A stretch of 64,000 nucleotides of DNA from positions 12,961,624 through 13,025,623 of the forward strand of contig NC_054755.1 in NCBI RefSeq assembly GCF_018143015.1, written 5' to 3'. The notes below the pieces were generated by a model. That model saw nothing but the letters and a program-made list of their open reading frames with translations. It did no database searches and had not been told where the DNA came from. A program made the position numbers and the translations under genes. Position 1 is the stretch's first letter; each line of letters begins with the position of its first letter. This DNA comes from Lytechinus variegatus. Lineage: Eukaryota; Echinodermata; Echinoidea; Temnopleuroida; Toxopneustidae. Shown here in pieces: positions 1-39,076 of this stretch.

Positions 1-113
1 TTCAAATCTAATAATTTGGGTGAAATTTTAGGCGTTATGCCTGCTTGTTTTTTCTCTATTTATTCAAATCAACCTTTGTTCGGGGTAAACTTGACCTTAA
101 ACAACCCAGGCCA

Positions 114-273
114 GGGGAGCGTTTCATGAAAGGACTTAATTGTCAGACGTTTTATCAGACAAGTCCTGTATCCGACAGTTACTATAGTAACAGTGCTTCT
201 CAAACAGTCAGAATCCAGGAAAGTTGTCAGATCTGACAACTTGTCGGACGAAAATATTGATGAAACGCCCCCC
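114..273. repeat. Foldback MITE-like element, copy A
   Basis: The left end GGGGAGCGTTTCATGAAAGG and the right end, which reads TGAAACGCCCCC, form a terminal inverted repeat. The inside carries further inverted pieces such as GTCAGATCTGAC and GACAAGT/ACTTGTC. It lies head to tail with copy B, and a third copy lies in the opposite direction at 29760-29918. Short open frames crossing it are not credible genes. Confidence 0.7.
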
Positions 274-274
274 A

Positions 275-433
275 GGGGAGCGTTTCATGAAAGGACTTGT
301 CGGACGTTTTATCCGACAAGTCCCATTTTATCCGACAGTTACCATAGGAACAGTGCCTCTCAGCCAATCAAAATCATGAAAAGATGTCAGATCTGACAAC
401 TTGTCGGATGAAAATATTGATGAAACGCTCCCC
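275..433. repeat. Foldback MITE-like element, copy B
   Basis: This is a second copy in the same orientation, separated from copy A by one base. It has the same ends (GGGGAGCGTTTCATGAAAGG and TGAAACGCTCCCC) and the same internal GTCAGATCTGACAACTTGTCGGA block, diverged by scattered substitutions and small indels. Confidence 0.7.
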
Positions 434-481
434 TGATGTACCCCCTTGGCCCCGCCCCTTGGATCCGCCATTGAGTTAGTA

Positions 482-672
482 CACTGCAAAAACTCCGGTG
501 CCAGAATCTATATCTATTCACACCAGAGAAGTATGGAAATGACACCAGTTTGGAATCAAAACGATGCTGTTTTAATACTAATTGATGTTGTATAAACACA
601 TATCTGGTGTTAGACCAAAACCATTAAACTGGTGTTGTTTAACGCTTCTCTGATGTGGACATTCTCTAACCA
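482..672. repeat. Truncated TA-type foldback element (CACTGCAAAAACTCCGGTG family)
   Basis: The left terminus CACTGCAAAAACTCCGGTG matches the complete copies at 55128-55358 and 58133-58357. The internal ACACCAG, TGGTGTT and CAAACTGGTGTTG-like blocks are also present, but the right terminal repeat ending GCAGTG is missing, so this copy is 3'-truncated or decayed. Confidence 0.6.
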
Positions 673-899
673 CTGGACCACACGACCCGTGTTATATTAT
701 ATATTACTTAAGAAATATTTTTTTCATAACTACTTGATCAAACATAATTATTTTGCTTAGGGAGTATGCGTTCATCATTCATGGTGCTCGCATTGTCTGA
801 TTTGTGAGATATAACATCCTATTATTTTGTCAATAAACACCAAATAACTCACTAGCTCACTAACCACATGGTCTACCTTCATTTAATCTAATGCCATTC

Positions 900-917
900 C
901 GCCCAACAACTAACTAA

Positions 918-948
<31 letters not shown>

Positions 949-1015
949 GTTTCTTTCCCCCGGCATCCTCCTCCTCCTTATTCTTCCTCTTCTTCTTTTT
1001 GTCTGCTACTACTAC
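900..1015. repeat. Pyrimidine-rich TTTC microsatellite
   Basis: About seven TTTC units at 920-948 run into a long C/T-rich stretch with TCC and TTC repeats. It is simple-sequence DNA. Confidence 0.85.
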
Positions 1016-1280
1016 TTCTTCTACCATCTGAAAATGTGCTTACTTTCTTTCGCTTTCGCCTCTATTTTTTCCAATGAGTGAAAAATTGAGTAGAAAGAAA
1101 GAACGGAGGAAGAAGACATAAAAATGGGGTTTTGTGTCGTGTTATCTCTGTAAAATTCATATAATTCACTAGAGAATTTTTTCCCCTCTAAAATGTTGTA
1201 TCCTAGTGGCGGATTCAGGGGGGGGGGGCACTACCGGCCCATGCCCCCCCTTGAGAGCCATAGTCAAAATTTCTAATTTC

Positions 1281-2075
1281 AATATGAAGAGCTCACTTGC
1301 AAAACGGGTTAGGTCCATTTTTCATCAAATTTGATTTTTATGTCTTAATGTATAGATTTTTAGTAGCTCTATAAGATGATACCAAAGAAAAGTTGAAATT
1401 CCTATTAAAAAGTGAACTAAAATGGCACACAAAAATCACCTTTTTTCAAAAGGGGTTAGGTCCATTTCAGTTTAGTTGCAAAAGGGGTTATGTCAACACA
1501 GACTTTTTTTTGGAAAATAATATCTTTAAAAATATGAAGACAGGTAGATTTCTCTTATACCCAATTTTATGTTCTTATTAGGGTATCATGAAAATTCAGT
1601 TTCGCATAAGAATATTGCAATATGGGAGAATTAAAAAATGATTTTCTTGGAGTGGACCTTATCCCTTTAGCAACTTAACTCTTCTGAAGTACTCATTTGT
1701 CAAAGGGGTTAGGTTCATTTTTCATAAATTTTATTGTTTTCTGTCTCTAAACCTCTAAAATTTTAGTCACTCTGATGATACCAGTGACAATTTGAAATTC
1801 AAATGAAAACGTAAAAGAAAAAAATCACTTTTTTAATAAAAAGAGATTGGATTCATTTCAGTTTACTTGCAAAAGGGGTAAGGTCAACAATAATATATTT
1901 TTTAAAGAAATTTATAGAAAAAATTGAAGACAGGTAGATTTCTTTTATATCCAATTTCATGTTCACATGATAGGGTAGTATATTGCAATAAGTGAGAATA
2001 AAAAAACGTGTTTTTTTCGGAATGTTCCAAAGTGGACCTAACCCCTTTTGCAACTAAACTCTTAATATGTCGTTC
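1281..2075 (+). repeat. Tandem duplication of a ~400-bp unit
   Basis: Two head-to-tail units (about 1281-1690 and 1696-2075) share a series of blocks in the same order. These are GGGGTTAGGTCCATTTTTCAT near the start, CATTTCAGTTT(A)(G)TTGCAAAAGGGGT in the middle, GAAGACAGGTAGATTTCT after it, and GTGGACCTTA/GTGGACCTAA plus GCAACTAAACTCTT at the end. The right edge and the G-run before 1235 look like the ends of a larger dispersed repeat (GGCGGATTCAGGGGG at about 1208). Confidence 0.7.
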
Positions 2076-2085
2076 ATACACAAGT

Positions 2086-4048
2086 ATGCCCTCTCTTTTT
2101 TGAGAGTCACATAATGAATATCCAAATGGGAAATGTCTTTCATACTCAAGTGAGGACTTTTTTTGGCTTTTCAAATTTTACATGCCCCTTAAGAATTCAC
2201 GGATCTGCCCCTGTTGTATTCCATCAAAAAGTCATGGCACTACCCCCTGCCCCTGACTGCGTCCCATTTGTTTCTGAAGAAGACAAAAGCAGCTTCCAAA
2301 ATCCAGTCCAACTTCAAAACTTTTGTCTGATTCAATGAAAAAATACAAGTAAACCATTATGCTAGGGTAACTTCTAACAAGAAGGTGAAACCTGTCTGGT
2401 CCAAGTAACCTATATCCCTTATTCCCTTTTAGACCACCCGACATTCTTCTCCAATTCAAAACTTTCATAGGGATCGCGAAAGAAAACACACAGCTTTATG
2501 ATAAAGGAGGGAGGATAATACCCTACACGCAAGACTGAGACTGGCTATGGGTAAACATTTCCCTTTCAGCTTTATCCATCACTTCAGAATAAATGCTTCG
2601 CGAACCCTTATAACAGTATGCAAACAACTCCTAAACATCAAAATTCGAAAGTATTCGTCCTCCTCTGGTATTTCTTACTAGGGAAATAAGCGGGGAAATA
2701 ATAACAACAGAACATGTTGACCGACATGAAGGCGGTGGTTTTGGATGTGAGTTGACCTACGTCACAATGCAGTTTTCTATGAGATCGTCCGATTGGTAAG
2801 AAAATAATTGAGTTTAGTTTGTTTTATTAAATGTTTCTAAATTGGCAGAGAAAAATGAAAAATCGATTGTTATTTCGATAGAATTCGGCAATAACAATAC
2901 AATTACTTTAAAACTATATATACATGTAAATGAAATCGATTAAGGTAAAAATTCATGTCGTATTTTCATTCATTCCAGAAAATGATAAAGGGAAGAAAAT
3001 CTATATTTTTGTTTAGCACACTAATGTTACGAAAAATAAGCGAATAGGCACTTGAATCTTGAATTGATTAAAGTTTTGTATATATAGAATATAAAGTAGA
3101 AATATCGTTTCAGGGGTTTAAAATATATCCAATTGAATTACAGTTATAGGGACCAATCGAATTTGGGATTTAGTTTCAATCCGAAATATTCATTTCTAAA
3201 TCTCAAATAATTCATATTCAAACCCCTTGAGATTAATCTTTCAGGATTAAAAGTAAATCACGATTTCGATTGGTTCTTAACAAGAGTCCTCCTGGATTTA
3301 TCTTAAATCCTTGCACTTTGAGTACTTGCTATACTTAAAAAGGAAAGAGAACACCATAAGCCTACGATAGGATTGCGACGGGGCCTATTTTCTTAGCCAT
3401 GATGATGAAAAAATTGGGCCGGTCATCTGGAATATTATTACAACTAATAATATTGATACATATAGAAAAATCACAACTGTTTTATGCACATGATGTACAT
3501 ATTTATTTACAAATAATGTACCTCAATGTGCACACGAAGTGAACTCGGTAACAACAAATCCTTCTTCTTTACTTTTGTTCTGAAGGGCATGGAAGAATAG
3601 TTACTTTATGAAATCAATATTAGCAAAACTTCAAGGGGGTATTATAATTTTTGTAGGTTTACAATAATGAAAATAAGATGATCATATATGTTTTCCATCA
3701 TGCTCTTTCTTCAGTCTTGTTTGATTAGTCTGATAAATGCCTTTTTAAATTTTAATATCATTGTTTAGATTCTGAACAAAAGATACATCAGAAGAAGATA
3801 GCATGCAAGGTTCATGTTCAAGTCCTTATAAATTTAGACAAATACAACACCATTTACTGTAGATGATCTCAAATATACGATTGAAAATTTGAAATTTTTC
3901 ACGACTCTATAGTTTTATTCATGACTTCGTATAAGAATACTTGAGCAGTTGCTATCCATTTTATTAAAATGTGTGATTTTTAGTTTTCATTGGCAAAGTA
4001 AATAATTCATTCCATAAAAAGGAAGGAAATAATGATGTAAATGAGAAT
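2086..4048. other. Intergenic, no gene recognised
   Basis: This AT-rich sequence lies upstream of the first sulfotransferase gene. Apart from the short inverted repeat at 3146-3281, I see no coding signal, RNA gene or clear repeat. Non-coding 5' exons of the downstream gene could lie here but cannot be defined from sequence alone. Confidence 0.5.
3146..3281. repeat. Short imperfect inverted repeat
   Basis: GGACCAATCGAATTTGGGATTTA at the left is echoed in reverse complement by TAAATCACGATTTCGATTGGTTC at the right, with about 90 bases between. It may be a decayed foldback element. Confidence 0.45.
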
Positions 4049-5719
4049 ATGTCTTTCATAAAAGTATCAATCGCATTTTCCCACTCTTATTTTTTTAAAT
4101 CCAATCTCATCCAGATCGTTCTCATGATGCGGGGGACCAGGAGTCTAATATGCAGCAAGGCCTTTGCTCTAGGCATTCTCTGCGCCTATTCCAGTGTGGC
4201 CGTTGTCTTGCTGATCGCCAAAACGACAACATATTGCAATGGCACGAGAAATGTGCGAATGCGCGAGACAGACGGAGGAGCTTCAGTATTCTTGACCGTA
4301 TCAGATGATATAAATGCTGGCGGAGGTGATGGCGGCGGTGGTGATAGCACAGTATTGGCAACCTCTAAGATGAAAAGTGAACTTTTGTTTGCCGACGACA
4401 TCGAGGAAGTGAACTCATTGGAAGAGATCGAGGACATCGCCAACAGGTCAGAGTATTCACCAGAACACTCTTGGTCAGAGAACAATGCCCAGGGCAACAA
4501 TTTAATGAGAGAAGTGCCACTGGATGAAGTCGACCTTTCCAAACAAACAGACTTTGCAGAGGCGATGCCATTGGCTGCGACCACGAAAACGAAAACTAAT
4601 TTGACAAATATCCAAGGAGAAATTGATCCGTCGAATTTAGAAGTGATGGGAAACAAGGGAAACGCAAGCACAGTATCATTGCACACACCGGTGATGGTGG
4701 ATACGACAGTGATGACAACACCTATTGTCGCAGCTCAGACCCCTGAGAAAGATGGGGCAACAAAGGCACCAGTTCTTGTGGTGGACGATTCAGTGGTAGA
4801 ACCCACCCTTCCATTAGGAATGCGAACAAAACAGCCGGTGACACTAGAAATGCCTTATGGTTCTAATACAAGATGCTCGAAGAAGTCTCAACACGGATTA
4901 GACTGCAAAAGACGAGTCCCCAAGGTCATTGGTATTGGGATGGAACGGTGTGGAACAACTGCCCTCTCGTTTTTTCTTCGGATGCATCCTGATATCATCC
5001 ACGCCAAGCCAAAGGACGTCTATTACTGGAACCATCACCCTGATCGCAGTTTAGACTGGTACCGTACCCGCATGCCGATATCTTCCAAATACCAGATCAC
5101 CATGGAGTACACCCCTTCGTACATCCTTAGTAACGAGGTACCGCACTTGATCAAGGAGGTGGTACCGGATATGAAGTTCATCGTCATGATCCGGGACCCG
5201 ATTGAGCGCGCCATGTCACATTATCTGTACATGAGACACACCAAACGTCCAGAATATCTCACTTATATAGCGCCGCAGCCTGGTGCCCCCGCCAAGGCTT
5301 TCCAAGGCACTTCGTTTGAGGCAACAGTCCTCACCAAAACCGGAGATATCTTCAAGGACAATGCAGTCATCGAGAACGCCCTCTACGAAAGCCATCTCAG
5401 ACGATGGTTTGATATCTTCCCAAGAAAGCAGTTTCTCATTATCGACGAGGGTCTATTCAGCAAGGACCCCGTTTCCATTCTACAACAGGTGGAAGACTTC
5501 ATCGGCGTTTCGAAATTTTTCACCAATTATCATGTTTATTTCGACCGTGATCGGGGTGTATTCTGTCGAAGAGTTCCAACGAAATATTGCTCTAAAAGAT
5601 CGATAAAGAATGTACACCCTCCTATTCCGCAGTATGTCATCAAGAAGCTCAGAGAATTCTATCGTCCTTATAATATCCGGCTAGAAAAATTATTAAATCG
5701 GACGTTCCCCTGGACATAA
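4049..5719 (+). CDS. HS3ST/NDST-like Golgi sulfotransferase, divergent active site
   Basis: The gene should transfer sulfate from PAPS to a glycan in the Golgi lumen. An uninterrupted 556-codon frame encodes a type II protein: a short tail, a membrane anchor at about 36-58, a long acidic then Thr/Pro-rich stem (about 60-285) and a sulfotransferase domain (about 294-556). Visible motifs are the 5'-phosphosulfate loop ERCGTTALSFF, the 3'-phosphate strand MIRDPIERAMSHY, a Cys506/Cys514 pair like the family's C-terminal disulfide, and a terminal FYRPYN...FPW typical of HS3ST enzymes. Three usually conserved residues differ: Lys to Arg300, the catalytic Glu to Asp323, and the Lys of the EK(T/S)PAY motif to Tyr354. 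Met26 or Met27 (ATG at 4124) fits a type II anchor better than Met1, and a CCAG acceptor-like site ends at 4114, so the first 25 codons may be untranslated or intronic. The paralogue at 39077 has an intron that is absent here. The exact substrate is unknown. Confidence 0.88.
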   Translation: MSFIKVSIAFSHSYFFKSNLIQIVLMMRGTRSLICSKAFALGILCAYSSVAVVLLIAKTTTYCNGTRNVRMRETDGGASVFLTVSDDINAGGGDGGGGDSTVLATSKMKSELLFADDIEEVNSLEEIEDIANRSEYSPEHSWSENNAQGNNLMREVPLDEVDLSKQTDFAEAMPLAATTKTKTNLTNIQGEIDPSNLEVMGNKGNASTVSLHTPVMVDTTVMTTPIVAAQTPEKDGATKAPVLVVDDSVVEPTLPLGMRTKQPVTLEMPYGSNTRCSKKSQHGLDCKRRVPKVIGIGMERCGTTALSFFLRMHPDIIHAKPKDVYYWNHHPDRSLDWYRTRMPISSKYQITMEYTPSYILSNEVPHLIKEVVPDMKFIVMIRDPIERAMSHYLYMRHTKRPEYLTYIAPQPGAPAKAFQGTSFEATVLTKTGDIFKDNAVIENALYESHLRRWFDIFPRKQFLIIDEGLFSKDPVSILQQVEDFIGVSKFFTNYHVYFDRDRGVFCRRVPTKYCSKRSIKNVHPPIPQYVIKKLREFYRPYNIRLEKLLNRTFPWT

Positions 5720-6010
5720 CCCATGCCGTCCATGCCGAACACTTGAAGATTCAAACAATAATTTTTGTATGCGACAAATTTTCATCTTGATTCACCATAA
5801 ATTCTTAATTTTTGACTCACTTTGATTTCAAAAGTGGCGTCGGATAGTCATACGCATTTCTGTTATGTCAGTTGATTTCATTAACACCCAAACACACAAT
5901 CTTTTGACATATTTCTAAATGCCATTGTCAAAATTGTTTAGAAGCAATTGTCCTTGCTAAGTTAATTATACGCTTTATAGAGAACATGTACTAATTTAAT
6001 GTGTTTTGGA

Positions 6011-6016
6011 AATAAA
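6011..6016 (+). promoter_or_regulatory. Candidate poly(A) signal of first sulfotransferase gene
   Basis: AATAAA lies 292 bases after the stop codon. It is the first canonical signal seen in the plausible 3' UTR, but no transcript evidence supports it. Confidence 0.4.
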
Positions 6017-6099
6017 AAAAGGAATACTCTGCAATTATCGTGATCATGAAATCTTTCGAAATACCATTGACCTTATAATATAAGTAAAAAAAATGTACA

Positions 6100-6191
6100 C
6101 GAAGACAAAGAGGGAGAGGAAGAAGAAGAAAGAGAAGAAGAAGAAGAGGAGGAGGAGGAGGAGGCGTAAGACGAAAAAGAAGGAGAAGAAG
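6100..6191. repeat. Polypurine GA/GGA simple repeat
   Basis: An almost pure A/G run on the + strand (GAA and GGA units). The apparent minus-strand frame rich in Leu and Pro is a by-product of it. Confidence 0.85.
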
Positions 6192-6730
6192 ATGAATTCT
6201 ATTAAGTGATACAATAGTGAAGAGAGCTTCCTTTTTAATCGAGATCATTAATGTGATATATTATTTTATATAATTCCATAATTATTATACACACTTCATG
6301 GAGTTGATTTTGATGCAATTGTTACACACATTAAACCACTTAACAACCAGGAAAGAATTATCAGAAATTATATGAGGTTAATTTGGTGGATTTTTATTAC
6401 TTTATGGTACTATCAAATAAAAAAAATATTATGAAAGGGTATCACATCTGGGGCTTGTAAAAAAAAAGAAATGCAATCAAACACATCTCTAAAAATCAAA
6501 CGCAACTCGAGTTTTAACCAATCGAAAGTGTGTATTTGCGATTGATATTATTTGATTTGCGATTAAACGATATTCTCTTGTTAATGGCCCTAGTCATTCT
6601 ATAGCAGCAATATGATGCGCAGTCTCCTTTAAAAGATCCCCGAGCATTCGTCATTATTGGACCAATGCCCTGGTTAGACATAGTCTTATTTTGTAATATG
6701 AAAAACCATATGTTAAGACGCAGTGTGAGC

Positions 6731-6780
6731 GTCGTGTGTGGGTGTGTGCGTGGGTGTGTGCGCGCGCACGTGCGTGTGAG
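6731..6780. repeat. GT-rich dinucleotide repeat
   Basis: Interrupted GTGTGTG and GCGCGCGC units form a short Z-DNA-like alternating purine/pyrimidine tract. Confidence 0.8.
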
Positions 6781-7383
6781 GGAAATGTGATGGAGCCAGA
6801 TGAGGGGGGGTGGGGTGGTGGAGGAGCAAATGTGTAGAGAGACACAGTAGAAGAGAAAGGAAGGAAAACGCTCATGAAAGACATGAAACTTAAGTTAAGG
6901 AGGAATTCGAATGAGGGGATGTTTCCCACTTGTCTTCCAATCTCTGTTCTTTCTGATTTTCTCTCCCCTCTTTCTCTCTTCTCTCCTCATTTCTCTTTCT
7001 ACAGGTCTATACTTATGTTTCCTCCTTTTACATTTCTACAATATTAGTAGGTGGAAGAATACCGTTCGTGGCCTATTTTCATTTAGAGACGAACATAGGG
7101 ATTTGAAAAGACAGAGAGAGAGAAAAAAAGTGGGTGGAAAGAAGGGAGGATAAGTAATGAAATAAAAAGTAGGTTTACAGCTTTGCAAATATTGACAACA
7201 AACAGGTACCTTCATTTCATAATATTCCCATAACGGTATAGAGAGGTCTCGGAGTCCCACGTTACACATTTGCTTTAGCAGGTTGGACTTAAGCACTTTA
7301 TTACAGGGGTGGACGTGTCCAATAGAGGTTAATATACCCATTCCAAACCCACCGACAATGGCATTGGCCTATTTGAAATGGTC

Positions 7384-7414
7384 TATATAAATGCGATTGG
7401 TTGGAACAAAGTAC
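7384..7414 (+). promoter_or_regulatory. TATA box and candidate start region of the GH31 gene
   Basis: TATATAAA at 7384-7391 is followed by ATTGG at 7396. Transcription would be expected to start near 7414, giving a 5' leader of about 100 bases before the ATG at 7514. Spacing and motif fit a TATA-type core promoter, but no initiator motif is obvious. Confidence 0.5.
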
Positions 7415-7513
7415 CTCTAAATAGAAGCGATGTCATGCAGCTGCAAACGTCCTGCGCTGGCATCCTTACTCGACTCTCCATTGCTGAAAGGAACAGCATA
7501 ATCATACAGGAAG

Positions 7514-34714
<27,201 letters not shown>

Positions 34715-36313
34715 TATGTATATTTACTCACAACAAAGTATATACACAACATAGCATGTAGGCCTACACACAATCTAGGACTTTTCTGGACGCAGAAAAT
34801 GTATCAAGGGGGAGGGGAAAGTGGGGGGGGGGGGGGTTAGCATTTAATTTGAATCTGAATTTACAATGAATATGCCAATGGGATTAAGATGAGGAAAAGG
34901 CAAAATGAGACCCAAAAAACATAAGGTTATCATCACACTTTGCAAACACGCCCTCTACATTCATTAATTATCTTATGATAATGGGAAAAGGGAGATAGAG
35001 TTTGTGAGAGGGGGTGACGATATAGCAACGGCGAAGAAAAAAAGCATTTTAAACAAGTTTCATCAAAATTTGTTATGAAATAAGCAAGTTATGGACGTTT
35101 AGAAAGTCTTGTTTTACTTTCTATGGGGATTCTCAAATTGGCAATCATGCTTTAAAATAGCTGATTTTGTGGCAACTCTCCATTTGTTTTTTTACACAAT
35201 TTTTCAGATATTCCCCTATAATCTTTAAAATTGCATATTGCCTCATTCTGCGAAAATACTTACGTCATGGGAAAATATAGTTCACACCACATATGCCAAG
35301 GCCAGGAGGAAATGATGTGAAACCTGTAAAATAAAGGGGAAAATCTGAAAATATGTGTCCAAAACAAACGAAGGGTTGTCCAAAAAAAAAAATCTGCATT
35401 TTTGAAGCATGTTTGACAATTTAAGGATCCCCATAGAAAGTACAACAAGACTTTTCAAACTTCCATAACTCGCTTATTCTATAATCGATTTTGATCAAAC
35501 TTTTTTTAAAATGTTCCTCTCATTTTACTCTTTCCAATAAGGTTGCTTCTCTTCTTGGGTTTTGGTTTCCTTTAAAGAGGGAATGAACACTATGTAGTTT
35601 CTCATTGGCTGTGTGTTCTTAATAGCGAGTCTTAAAATATACCTTGTTGAAATAAATAGTAATAACACAAAAGAATCGATTAGTCTATATTTTTTCCAGA
35701 GAAGCTAAAATGTTTTGGGAGGAAAAGTACTAATTTTGCTACATTGTAACATAATTAGCGTAGTATGAATGTTTTAGCAGTGAATTAGTGTATTATCATT
35801 TATGTGGGTCTATATTACAAGACTACACCGCTCCGAATGTTGCATTATGGGTAATGAACCTGTCCAGATATGAGTAGTTCATGACTTAAGGTGGGGCTGT
35901 TAAGCTTTAGGCTGCTGGTTCGTTTGCCCTTTAAAGAAAACGCTTTAACAAATAGTGGTAATTTTGACACTTGTGATCTTTTCACGTATTATTTTATCAC
36001 ATCACATTTTTATTTTCATTTCTTTCTTTCTCCTTTTCCTTCATATTTTTTTTAATCGTTTTTGGTCTCTATGCCTCATTTCCCCTCCTATGATACGCAA
36101 CTTGCGTGTAGTAGAAGATTCAATAACTCTGAAATATCATGTTTATTCTCACTGCGAAATATTATGAAATGTTGTTATTGTCCATACTGAGCTGGCTATC
36201 GACTTGATAACTATTAAACTGATTAATAGCCAAAAATTATGATTTTCCTGTGATTATTTCATTCTATAATTATAGAGGTGTCTAAAATATATTAAAGAAC
36301 ACTTAAAATGCCG
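34715..36313. other. Intergenic after the GH31 gene
   Basis: This includes the GH31 3' UTR; AATAAA motifs near 35334 and 35652 are candidates but not decisive. At about 35030-35575 there is a foldback element of the TTAA type: AAGTTATGGACGTTTAGAAAGTC and GACTTTTCAAACTTCCATAACT are opposing arms, with TTAA at 35572 only on the right. Confidence 0.5.
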
Positions 36314-36893
36314 TTAAAGGGATGGTCCGGGCTAAAAGTATTTATATCTAAATAAATAAAGTAAAATTCACAAAGCAAAATGCTGAAAATTTCATCGAAA
36401 TTGGATAACGAATAAGTTTTTTATTTTAAAGTATATCAATATTTTGTGAAAACAGTTATATACACATCGTCATTAATATTTATTAGGTGGGCTGATGGCG
36501 TCACACTTTATTTTTCTTATGTTATTACATGAAATCACAATCGTTTCATTTTTTCATACATGTGTAAATGATGCGCCTCCATTAAGATGAAATAAGTTGC
36601 GGCAATATATAACTAATGCATTAATCAGTTGTCAATCTGATTGTAATTCGAATAAACCTAATTTCATATAATAAAATACAAAAGAACAAGCGGGGTTATG
36701 AAATTATCAGCCACCTAATGAATATTCCTGGAGACATGCCTAGAACTGTTTCATTGGAATAACGCAAATCTTTAAAATTCATCAACTTTGTTGTTTGTTA
36801 TCCGATTTTGATCAAATTTTCAGCATTTTGCTGTGTGACTTTTACTCCATTTATTAAAGATATAAATATTTCCAGCCTGGGCCATCCCTTTAA
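36314..36893. repeat. TTAA-flanked foldback element, second copy
   Basis: TTAA at 36314-36317 and 36890-36893. The arms GGGATGGTCCGGGCTAAAAG and CCAGCCTGGGCCATCCC match the intron 3 element at 10904-11485. Confidence 0.75.
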
Positions 36894-37164
36894 AATACCG
36901 TTAATTACCAGTAAACCGACAGTTTTAGGTCCTCTCCGAAGGAGAGTAGACGATGGCGAATATTCATTTTGACTGATCATGCTGGTCACTCTGGGGTCAC
37001 TAGATCTAAGATGAAAAGTGGGTCACTGATAAATTTTGCCATTTTTTTTGCTCGAATTGCATTAGATGTACGAAAGTCACGATGAGTTTATTTAATAAGT
37101 ATTTTCATTCAAATTATGCATGAACATTTTGACAAAAATTGTGCCTCTGCACTTGAGATTCATG

Positions 37165-37610
37165 TTAAACCCCGATGATGACGGTTTATTTCCAATTCGT
37201 CTAATGCCAATTCGTCTAACTGCCAACTCGTCTACTATCATAAATTGGTCTACCATCAGTTCGCCAATATTCACATGGTCTAATTGCCAATTCGTCCACT
37301 CACCGTTTCGTCTAAACACCAGTTGTTCCAATAACTATTTATTCCATATACAATTTGGTCTAATTGGACTTAGTGTTAATTATGCAAATTTATGAAAACG
37401 AAATGGATATTAGACCAATTGGTTATGAGACGAAATGGTAATAGACGAAATGGTGATTAGACGAAGTGATGAATGGACCAAATGATTATTGGACCAAATG
37501 GCTGTTAGACGAAATGTTGATGGACGGAATGGCATTAGAATAAATGAAAATATACCATTGGGGTGAGCGGACGAGTTGGAAGTAGACCAATTGGAAATTT
37601 ACCTCGATGA
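37165..37610. repeat. Large foldback repeat of ~19-base GACGAAATGG units
   Basis: The left half repeats CAATTCGTCTAA and GGTCTAAT, and the right half the reverse complement (ATTAGACGAAATGGT, GGACCAAATG). The two halves can pair over about 200 bases with a short spacer near 37390. Confidence 0.7.
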
Positions 37611-38159
37611 CCACTCTGACCTTAAATCGTACACCTTTATTAGCATGGTAATTATATGTTAAACCACTTTCTTCTCTTATTTGCCTAACCTCAACAGTCG
37701 AATGGAGAAAAGGTAAACATATTTGCCATACCAGGTCTATGGGGTTCTGTTACGTAATAGAGTATTTTTCCTTTATTCCCGGACCTCGAAAAATATACGA
37801 ATTCAAATCTTTGTAAATAAAAGGAAACCTTTTGGCCACCGGGCTAAATGGTAAAGGAGAGCGGTTGTGTAGGTGAACACGGTACGTGCAAGATCCATTT
37901 ACTCTCAAACACGAATGCTCACACAAAAACGAATGCATCGGGACAGCATGGAATAAAAAGTCACCGAAAGTTTAAAGAAAACTGTTCGAAAATATGAAGG
38001 AGATTTTTTCGGAAAGATGCATTTATGGTAAGTGACATCTTGTATTTAGCTTCTACGATGTTTTTCGTATACTTTTCGTTGTTTATATCATGATTGCTAT
38101 ACTTCATGTACTTTGTAAATGTGTTGACGGAAATATGATGTAAATTAAATTTTATCTAT

Positions 38160-38337
38160 CTATCTATCTATGTAGTAGTAGTACTAGTAATAGTAGTTGT
38201 AGAAGTAGTAGTAGCAGGGGTAGTTGTAGAAGTAGAAGTAGTAGCAGTAGTAGTAGTAGTAGTAGTAGTAGCAGTAGTAGAAGTAGTAGTAGTAGCAGGG
38301 GTAGTTGTAGTAGTAGTAGAAGTAGTAGTAGTAGTAA

Positions 38338-38399
<62 letters not shown>

Positions 38400-38402
38400 T
38401 AT
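38160..38402. repeat. TAG trinucleotide repeat
   Basis: About 240 bases of GTA/TAG units with CAG, GAA and GGG interruptions, after a short TATC run. Poly-Leu frames are artefacts. Confidence 0.95.
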
Positions 38403-39076
38403 TCATTTATTCATATCGGCTGTCTATTTAGTTATAGGTCGATTTTCTTTGGTTTTTTTTTCAATTCATTAGTTTTTTACCAGAGGGTCCTATAGTTTAA
38501 ATAAAAAACCTTGCTTTACCATGGACCTACAAAGAGAATGCTTTGGGCCTAAAAATGGGTGTGTTTGTTTGTGTGTATGTGGGGGGGGGGGTTAAAGACG
38601 GGTGCTATAGAAGACGGAAAGGAGGAGGGCGTATGGGGGAACTGGGGGTGTACCAATCATACTGTGTTGACCAATATCATTTATTGAGTAATATAGTAGT
38701 CACGTGATTGAGAATGGAATATATTTTCTTCATTTCTATTTAGGTAACGCTCGATCATGATAACCATCGGATACTGAAACGGTTTGCAAAAAGTCGACGG
38801 TTCGAGGTGGCACCTGGATTCAACTTCAGATACTCAACAAAACATTTTTTTGCATGGATCCTACACCTTTTGAAAGGTTTCTGAATGATTTTGTTACGCC
38901 CATCACGCCCTGTCCCCGTTATATATGACATAGAAGAGAGTCGGATTATTATGTAACCGTCTACCTTGCTATCACTACAAATGCACGGATATATCCGCAA
39001 ATGCAGAACCAGTCGTTCTGTTCACTTAACATTATTTGCGTCTAATCCTCGCACTTGATGACGTCATTGATGAACA

